Position numbers and translations under genes: made by a program. A stretch of 28,241 nt of DNA from CAUZFZ01 sp963579025 (GTDB lineage: Bacteria > Planctomycetota > Planctomycetia > Planctomycetales > Planctomycetaceae). The DNA lies in the NCBI GenBank assembly GCA_963579025.1, contig CAUZFZ010000141.1:1-28241 (forward strand), in the 5' to 3' direction. Below, in pieces: positions 24,240-28,241 of the stretch. The stretch's first letter is position 1. Every line of letters begins with the position of its first letter. The notes beneath the pieces are model-generated. The model searched no databases. It saw only the letters and a program-made list of their open reading frames with translations, and was not told the DNA's origin.

Positions 24240-25265
24240 TCACTCATCGTCGGCTGACCGACTCTTTCCAGAACGAACTGGGCGAATGATGCGCCTGTCG
24301 GTCGTGAGCGTTTCAGCGAGAATCGTCGGATCAACCGTCCCTACTGCCCCTACTGCTTCCCGTAATCCCTTCGCCAAACGGAACGCTACCACTCCTTCCC
24401 GAACGGTCTTCTTGTAGTACCGATTGGCCGTAAACAGATCGTTGAGGATTCTTCGAACAGTCGACTCAGAAACCCGAAGTTTTCCCGACTCGCTCGTACC
24501 GCAAGCCGCTGCGAGTTCCCGCGTCTTAAAAGGCTTAAACTTGACTGCTTCACTTCCCTCGACGTGGCGACGCTCAAGTACGCGCCGGACAAGTTCCTCT
24601 TTCGACGCATCCCGAGACGGTGCCTTTGATCGCTTCCCGCTTGAATCAGTCGCTGCCGTCCGTTCTCCCACGATGGAGCCGGCTGGCGAATCCTGACGTC
24701 CCGTGCAGTCAACTTCGCTTTCCAGGTGATCCCGCTTCCGCAGGCTCGCCAAATCGGGGATGTTTTCGATCTCCGCATAGTCCTCGACGTCTCGGCAGGC
24801 GTAGATGCAATTCCACAACTCAGTGAAGTGAAAAAGCAGCGACTCTCTTTCGAATTCGTTGAAGGCGTCACAGAGAATCTCTGCAGCTTCGGATGCGTCT
24901 GGTTCGAGCGCTTGATGCACCACCGCGATCGCGGTGGTGCGAAGCTGGCAGTACAACGAATCAAGGGAAGACGACTGTCCCGGCGGCAGTCTCGCATATG
25001 CAAACCTCATCGCGATCGCCGCCGCCTTGTGCGACTCGGGATCACGAAACGCCTCGACCATCCGGGCGGTGATTGTTTTTGGCCGGTCGGCATTCCAGTG
25101 GAGGCACGAATGTAGCCGGGCGATTCGCTCACGATCTTGTCGAGACTCATCGCGGAGCCGTGCTTCCTCCTCTCGCCTGGATTCCCGATCCTTCCGCAGT
25201 GATTCTGCGGAAAAGCACGGTGCATTACCATCGGCCGTGGCGCGGTCTTGCGTCGTTCCGCTCAT
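24240..25265 (-). CDS. Winged-helix DNA-binding protein of unknown role
   Basis: 341 residues. The first 55 are highly charged (ESLRKDRESRREEEARLRDE), probably a coiled coil. Residues about 65-175 are a helical domain of unknown type (FRDPESHKAAAIAMRFAYAR, FHFTELWNCIYAC). A linker follows, then a winged-helix unit from about 225: EELVRRVLERRHVEGSEAVK, FKTRELAAACG, SESTVRRILNDLFTAN. GGGAA precedes the ATG by about 7 bases. A hairpin-rich gap of 141 bases separates it from the HEPN-like gene upstream. It may regulate element transfer or replication; not assigned to a named family. Confidence 0.7.
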   Translation of the reverse strand: MSGTTQDRATADGNAPCFSAESLRKDRESRREEEARLRDESRQDRERIARLHSCLHWNADRPKTITARMVEAFRDPESHKAAAIAMRFAYARLPPGQSSSLDSLYCQLRTTAIAVVHQALEPDASEAAEILCDAFNEFERESLLFHFTELWNCIYACRDVEDYAEIENIPDLASLRKRDHLESEVDCTGRQDSPAGSIVGERTAATDSSGKRSKAPSRDASKEELVRRVLERRHVEGSEAVKFKPFKTRELAAACGTSESGKLRVSESTVRRILNDLFTANRYYKKTVREGVVAFRLAKGLREAVGAVGTVDPTILAETLTTDRRIIRPVRSGKSRSADDE

Positions 25266-25293
25266 GCGTTCATTCCCTTCCCAATGTTACGGG

Positions 25294-25370
25294 CGCGGTT
25301 CGAGCCGTGCCGCGGGAAGGGATGCGACACCGGCCCGAACTGCTTTCAGCCCGTCGCGTTTCGAACCGCG
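25294..25370. repeat. Inverted repeat between the HEPN-like and winged-helix genes
   Basis: CGCGGTTCGA (25294-25303) and TCGAACCGCG (25361-25370) are perfect 10-base arms. The right arm is also part of a shorter hairpin, GCCCGTCGCG with CGCGTCGGGC (25349-25376, one mismatch), around TTTCGAAC. On the minus strand the short hairpin comes 31 bases after the HEPN-like stop and could end that transcript; the two structures exclude one another. Confidence 0.55.
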
Positions 25371-25406
25371 TCGGGCAACCCGTATTACGCAACAATCATA
25401 GCTACT

Positions 25407-26027
25407 CTACGGCATCCAGTTGTGATTCTTCGCAGCTTCGAAGAGGAGTCCAGTCGTGGCAGTCAGAATTGCCGCATAGACTGAGAGTCGTTCTTCCTGT
25501 TCGGGATTCTGCAGGTCACTGAGTCTCTTCGTTCCGTGAAACAGATTACATCGCACTCCATACACGAAGAGTACGACAGCAGAAACAGTGGCAACAAAGT
25601 CGGCAGGCGCTACCGTTCCCTCATAGAGTCTTACGAATTGTCCGACTTGAAGTCGCTGTTGATTGACCATTCCGGCAAGTTGCAAGGCAGCCTGAGGATT
25701 GTCCACCCCGTGCCGTTTCAACTCCTGCAAGAGGACGGATTGGAAAACTGCACACGTATTCGGATTCAATTCTGAGTCCATTGCTCGGATGTAGTTTCGA
25801 ATCTGTTCCGTCTCATATTGCCCGTTCCAGTGAGTTGAGCGCCCGTTAGCGAACGACAATGCCCAATCGATCTTGTAGACACTGTTAAAACAGAAGAATG
25901 CATACACGAATTCGCTCGGCCGAAATGGTTGAAATTCTTGACCGGGTTGGAGTTTGACACCATGTCGGAGACTCCTGGTATCACGGTGCATCACAAAACA
26001 GGCGTCTAATTCTTGTTGAAGACTCAT
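25407..26027 (-). CDS. HEPN-like protein (RX4H motif), presumed RNase or effector
   Basis: 206 residues. TAGGAG lies just before the ATG in a 17-base gap behind the cyclase stop. The C-terminal 60 residues are helical with VSAVVLFVYGVRCNLFHGTK; Arg159-x4-His164 in RCNLFH is the catalytic signature of HEPN domains, many of which cut RNA. A closing helix follows (ERLSVYAAILTATTGLLFEA). The first 130 residues (PFRPSEFVYAFFCFNSVYKI, then TEQIRNYIRAMDSE and PQAALQLAGMVNQQ) have no domain that I recognise. I see no cyclic-nucleotide-binding fold, TIR domain or clear pair of membrane helices. Likely the effector or toxin half of a cyclase system; the RX4H motif is seen, the activity is inferred. Many RCNLFHG proteins are annotated as hypothetical. 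Confidence 0.7.
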   Translation of the reverse strand: MSLQQELDACFVMHRDTRSLRHGVKLQPGQEFQPFRPSEFVYAFFCFNSVYKIDWALSFANGRSTHWNGQYETEQIRNYIRAMDSELNPNTCAVFQSVLLQELKRHGVDNPQAALQLAGMVNQQRLQVGQFVRLYEGTVAPADFVATVSAVVLFVYGVRCNLFHGTKRLSDLQNPEQEERLSVYAAILTATTGLLFEAAKNHNWMP

Positions 26028-26044
26028 GGATTCTCCTAGCCGCC

Positions 26045-26818
26045 TTAGTGCTCGATTGCGTACGGCCCACTTTCGACTTTGTATGGTGGGGAGCCTTGAT
26101 GAATGGCGTGGTGAATAGCAGTATGGTCGAGTTCATAAACTCGCCGCATGGTCCCGTGCTTGTCTTCACGCCTGCCTCGATTCGCAATATTCTTCAGTAT
26201 CTGAACGGCCGGCCTCTCCTTTATGTCGCCGGCACGAATCTCTCGCCTTACGTCCGATGAAACAAAGACGACATCGTCCTGTTGCTTGCCGATGGCTGAC
26301 AGGATTCGACTCCCGTCGTTGATGCCGTCACCGACATAATTCCAGTCGTTGCGTCCGGGGTCCCAAAAGCAATTGACCCGCCCGACATGGACGCCCATAC
26401 GAAAGTGAAACTCCACAATTGCGCCATGAGCGATGTAGCCCTCGATCATGTCAGCAAGCACGGCCGCATAAAACGTCGCCACGACGGCGTCGTCGAAAAC
26501 GAAGATGTAACCATCGCCGATGCACAGCATTGCCTCATGCGTCTCGTCGACGTATCGGCTTATCCAATTGGTCGCCAGGTTCGCAACCGACACGATCGAG
26601 TTGATAACCAGAGCCTGTTCTCCGTGTGGAAGACGGGAAAAGTCTGAGACATCAAGATAGATGAATGACCGATCGAGATCCCAATCGGTGACCCTGCGAT
26701 GGTCGGACAACTCGTCCGTCATGCGATCGTTAAGCTCATGAACCACAGCCGGCGTCGCACACATTCTGGCCGTCGTTATGTAGGAACCCGCTTGGTCCAC
26801 GCCGATGCAATGAGACAT
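26045..26818 (-). CDS. Class III nucleotide cyclase (Pycsar-like)
   Basis: 257 residues; ATG follows the upstream TGA directly (TGAATG). The class III cyclase fold is clear: FIYLDVSDFSRLPHGEQ with metal Asp56, CIGDGYIFVFDD with metal Asp102, FRMGVHVGRVNCF, and NDWNYVGDGINDGSRIL with Asn167 and Arg171 at the transition-state positions. The adenine-reading Lys and Asp of adenylyl cyclases are Leu and Asn (position 160, WNYVG) here. The chain ends soon after the cyclase domain (VVFVSSDVRREIRAGDI). It has no membrane helix or sensor domain, so it is a stand-alone cytosolic enzyme. Likely product: a cyclic mononucleotide used as an alarm signal, as with the cCMP/cUMP cyclases of Pycsar defence. 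Partner: the HEPN-like protein 17 bases downstream. Confidence 0.85.
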   Translation of the reverse strand: MSHCIGVDQAGSYITTARMCATPAVVHELNDRMTDELSDHRRVTDWDLDRSFIYLDVSDFSRLPHGEQALVINSIVSVANLATNWISRYVDETHEAMLCIGDGYIFVFDDAVVATFYAAVLADMIEGYIAHGAIVEFHFRMGVHVGRVNCFWDPGRNDWNYVGDGINDGSRILSAIGKQQDDVVFVSSDVRREIRAGDIKERPAVQILKNIANRGRREDKHGTMRRVYELDHTAIHHAIHQGSPPYKVESGPYAIEH

Positions 26819-27139
26819 TCAGCGAAACGTCAGTCCGGCGTAATGCTGATCTTGAGCGAGGAATCCGCGACGGCGCTGCCCGGCTGATGTATACGTTGTC
26901 AGCATTCGCCCCAGTTCTTTGCATCTGTTGATCAGTCGTTCGCAATCGGCAAAGTACTCGGCTGATGGAACGGTCGAATACTGCAAAGCGGTGTCATCGG
27001 GCTGTCCCGACACCCAGGTAAGAAAATCGCAGAATGGCTGCGACTCCTCATTAAGCGAGATTGAACGGCCGCCTCGCTCGACGGAAACAATCTGACCATC
27101 GTTTGTCGTGAGTGCGAATGCTTCGTCAGTGCGTTTCAC
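26819..27139 (-). CDS. Small protein of unknown function, first gene of the cyclase operon
   Basis: 106 residues from the GTG at 27139, chosen because GGAGG lies 6 bases upstream; a longer in-frame opening to 27214 lacks a ribosome site. No recognisable domain: EAFALTTNDGQIVSVERGGR looks like a small beta hairpin, then SLNEESQPFCDFLTWVSGQP and a helical end (FADCERLINRCKELGRMLTT). The stop touches the cyclase ATG, so the two are cotranslated. It could be a sensor, inhibitor or antitoxin of the cyclase/HEPN pair; this is inference from position only. Confidence 0.68.
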   Translation of the reverse strand: MKRTDEAFALTTNDGQIVSVERGGRSISLNEESQPFCDFLTWVSGQPDDTALQYSTVPSAEYFADCERLINRCKELGRMLTTYTSAGQRRRGFLAQDQHYAGLTFR

Positions 27140-27185
27140 GTATGACCTCCAACTCAATGATGTCGTGTTCAAGCTTGCTGCTGGG

Positions 27186-27214
27186 TCATTCGTCGTCCCA
27201 AGCGAAGTTGTCAA
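27186..27214 (-). promoter_or_regulatory. Possible promoter of the cyclase operon
   Basis: On the minus strand a perfect -35 box TTGACA (27214-27209) is followed 17 bases later by GAATGA (27191-27186), a poor -10 box. It lies between the TPR gene stop and the 106-residue gene, about 47 bases before the GTG. Support is weak except for the exact -35 word. Confidence 0.3.
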
Positions 27215-27223
27215 GTAGATCGA

Positions 27224-28219
27224 TCACTCATTCTCATTGACCGACATCCGCCAGTGTTCACCGCGGCGGTACGCTTCAAGTCGTTGCTTGCACATGTCTT
27301 TGTCCGAATCCGGTGCAAGGACGACTGCCTTCGCCGCGTAGTCGGCCGCGTCATCGAACTGGCCGGATTCGGCGAGTGCCGATGAGTAGGCGAGTAGGCC
27401 GTCCCAACGCTGCTCGTCAGTCTGCTCGACAACGGCCTGTGCGTACTTGAGCGCTTCGTCAGCATCACGTATCCGCTCGTCCGGGCAAGTCGCGCAGATA
27501 TCCGCATACCAGATCCGTGTGGTGACTTCCTCCGGGTTCAATGTGATGGCTCGCCGGTAGTCGGCCTTCGCCTTCGAGTACTCGTCCGTCTCATGATGGA
27601 ATCGGCCCTGGAGCATGTAGACCATCGACTCATTGCGACCGAGTCCGCGGGCTTTGCTGAAATGAATCCGTGCCTGCGTCCGATCACCAGAGCGAAACAG
27701 AACGAACGCCTTCGCGGCAAGTGCCGTCCCGGACTTCGGGGCGAGGCGGAGAGCGTCTTCGATGTCGGCAAAGGCTTTGGCATGTTTCCCCAGGTCAAAC
27801 GAGTAGGTCAGACCGCGGGCGACAAAAGCCGGCGCGAACTGGTCATCACGTCGGATCCACTCCGTGAACAGCTCTACGGCCACGTCCGCCCGCCCCCTGG
27901 CTCTCACGCCGAACGGGTCGACCACACGCAGCCATTCATCGCGCAATCGGTCAGCATCGCGCTGCAATTCAGCCAGTTCGTCCTGTGTGGTCTTCAACGT
28001 TTTTGCCACAGTCCGGAACTGCGTCTGGCACTGAGTGACGAGTACCTGTGCTCTGGCCTGTGCAGCCTTCCCAATGGGGTGTGATCTCTCTGAGGCGACA
28101 ACACGTGGGAGTTGTGAGTTGGTTTTCTTCGGCTTTTGCCGTGAGTTGAAGTGGTCTTGGAGAAAGCGGCGTCCTTTGCGATCCTGATTTCTGAACGGAA
28201 ATTCAATCTCGCATGGCAA
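27224..28219 (-). CDS. TPR-repeat protein (start uncertain, possibly partial)
   Basis: 331 residues from a TTG at 28219; the frame stays open to the window edge, so the true start may lie outside. Residues 1-60 are basic and do not look like a domain. About 55-95 is a coiled coil (LKTTQDELAELQRDADRLRD). From about 110 to 325 there are five to six TPR units with typical planctomycete wording (APAFVARGLTYSFDLGKHAK, IEDALRLAPKSGTALAAKAF, SKAKADYRRAITLNPEEVTT, ADYAAKAVVLAPDSDKDMCK). TPR domains bind partner proteins; the role here is unknown. It reads toward the cyclase operon, 84 bases ahead of it, so either part of the cargo or host sequence. Confidence 0.72.
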   Translation of the reverse strand: MPCEIEFPFRNQDRKGRRFLQDHFNSRQKPKKTNSQLPRVVASERSHPIGKAAQARAQVLVTQCQTQFRTVAKTLKTTQDELAELQRDADRLRDEWLRVVDPFGVRARGRADVAVELFTEWIRRDDQFAPAFVARGLTYSFDLGKHAKAFADIEDALRLAPKSGTALAAKAFVLFRSGDRTQARIHFSKARGLGRNESMVYMLQGRFHHETDEYSKAKADYRRAITLNPEEVTTRIWYADICATCPDERIRDADEALKYAQAVVEQTDEQRWDGLLAYSSALAESGQFDDAADYAAKAVVLAPDSDKDMCKQRLEAYRRGEHWRMSVNENE

Positions 28220-28241
28220 GGACGCCGCCGTGAATGATCTT

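Larger units (their letters stand above)
18408..28241. mobile_element. Integrative element at tRNA-Asp (left end; right end not found)
   Basis: From the tRNA rightwards all genes lie on the minus strand: tyrosine recombinase, split helicase, Toprim primase, HTH/excisionase-like protein, winged-helix protein, then cargo. A recombinase gene overlapping the 3' end of a tRNA is a hallmark of tRNA-targeting elements. The tRNA stays complete because the element end restores it. I searched for a second copy of the tRNA 3' end (for example AGTCCCTTCGGGCTCG) and found none, so the right end is either outside the window or too diverged; 28241 is only the window edge. The TPR gene at the far right might belong to the host. 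Some stretches in 24000-27000 look less GC-rich than the left part. Confidence 0.72.

Noticed and set aside
26045..26818. Calling the operon a standard Pycsar system
   Set aside because: The cyclase fits, but the partner lacks a TIR domain, clear membrane helices or a cyclic-nucleotide-binding fold, so the known type cannot be claimed.

Overview
The window looks like a chromosomal segment of a planctomycete (Planctomycetota). The reasons are the high GC content, a very large Ser/Thr kinase whose Mg-binding motif reads DWG and which ends in long TPR-like helices, a secretin-family protein with a C-terminal coiled coil, a TonB-dependent receptor with the NDPRVRG plug signature, a sulfatase remnant, and GC-rich intergenic palindromes. 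This placement comes from protein style; no 16S gene is present. The species cannot be named from the sequence alone.

Left part (1 to about 18,400), mostly plus strand, ordinary chromosome with scars. A secretin-like envelope protein with an unusual domain order is followed by a gene graveyard holding a transposase tail, a sulfatase fragment and several hairpins. Next come a secreted 1109-residue fusion of an M23 (LytM) peptidase, PKD-like domains and an S15/CocE hydrolase, and a large membrane Ser/Thr kinase. A TonB-dependent receptor gene follows that is broken by an in-frame TAG and at least one frameshift. Right behind it lies a 266-base copy of the 3' end of the S15/CocE gene, the last remains of a deleted paralogue. 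Two small genes (a single-pass membrane protein and a DUF4345-like membrane protein), a class III aminotransferase, proB (glutamate 5-kinase) and tRNA-Asp(GTC) complete this part.

Right part (about 18,400 to 28,241), all genes on the minus strand: an integrative element inserted at the 3' end of tRNA-Asp. The tyrosine recombinase gene runs antisense into the tRNA. Behind it lies a replication module: a helicase split into two overlapping genes (ATPase lobe with a Cys cluster, then C-lobe with a winged helix) and a zinc-finger/Toprim primase. Two small accessory genes follow, one of them an excisionase-type HTH protein carrying two CPDC motifs, and then a winged-helix protein. No right attachment site was found, so the element may run past the window.

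The most interesting cargo is a tightly packed three-gene operon at 27139 to 25407: a 106-residue protein of unknown function, a class III nucleotide cyclase that keeps its metal and transition-state residues but lacks the adenine-reading Lys and Asp, and a 206-residue protein with a HEPN-type RCNLFH (RX4H) motif. The cyclase resembles those of Pycsar anti-phage systems, but the partner has no TIR or transmembrane/cyclic-nucleotide-binding layout that I can see. A cyclase paired with a HEPN-like presumed ribonuclease is my best candidate for an undescribed defence or signalling system; its function is inferred. A TPR protein gene lies upstream of this operon at the right edge.
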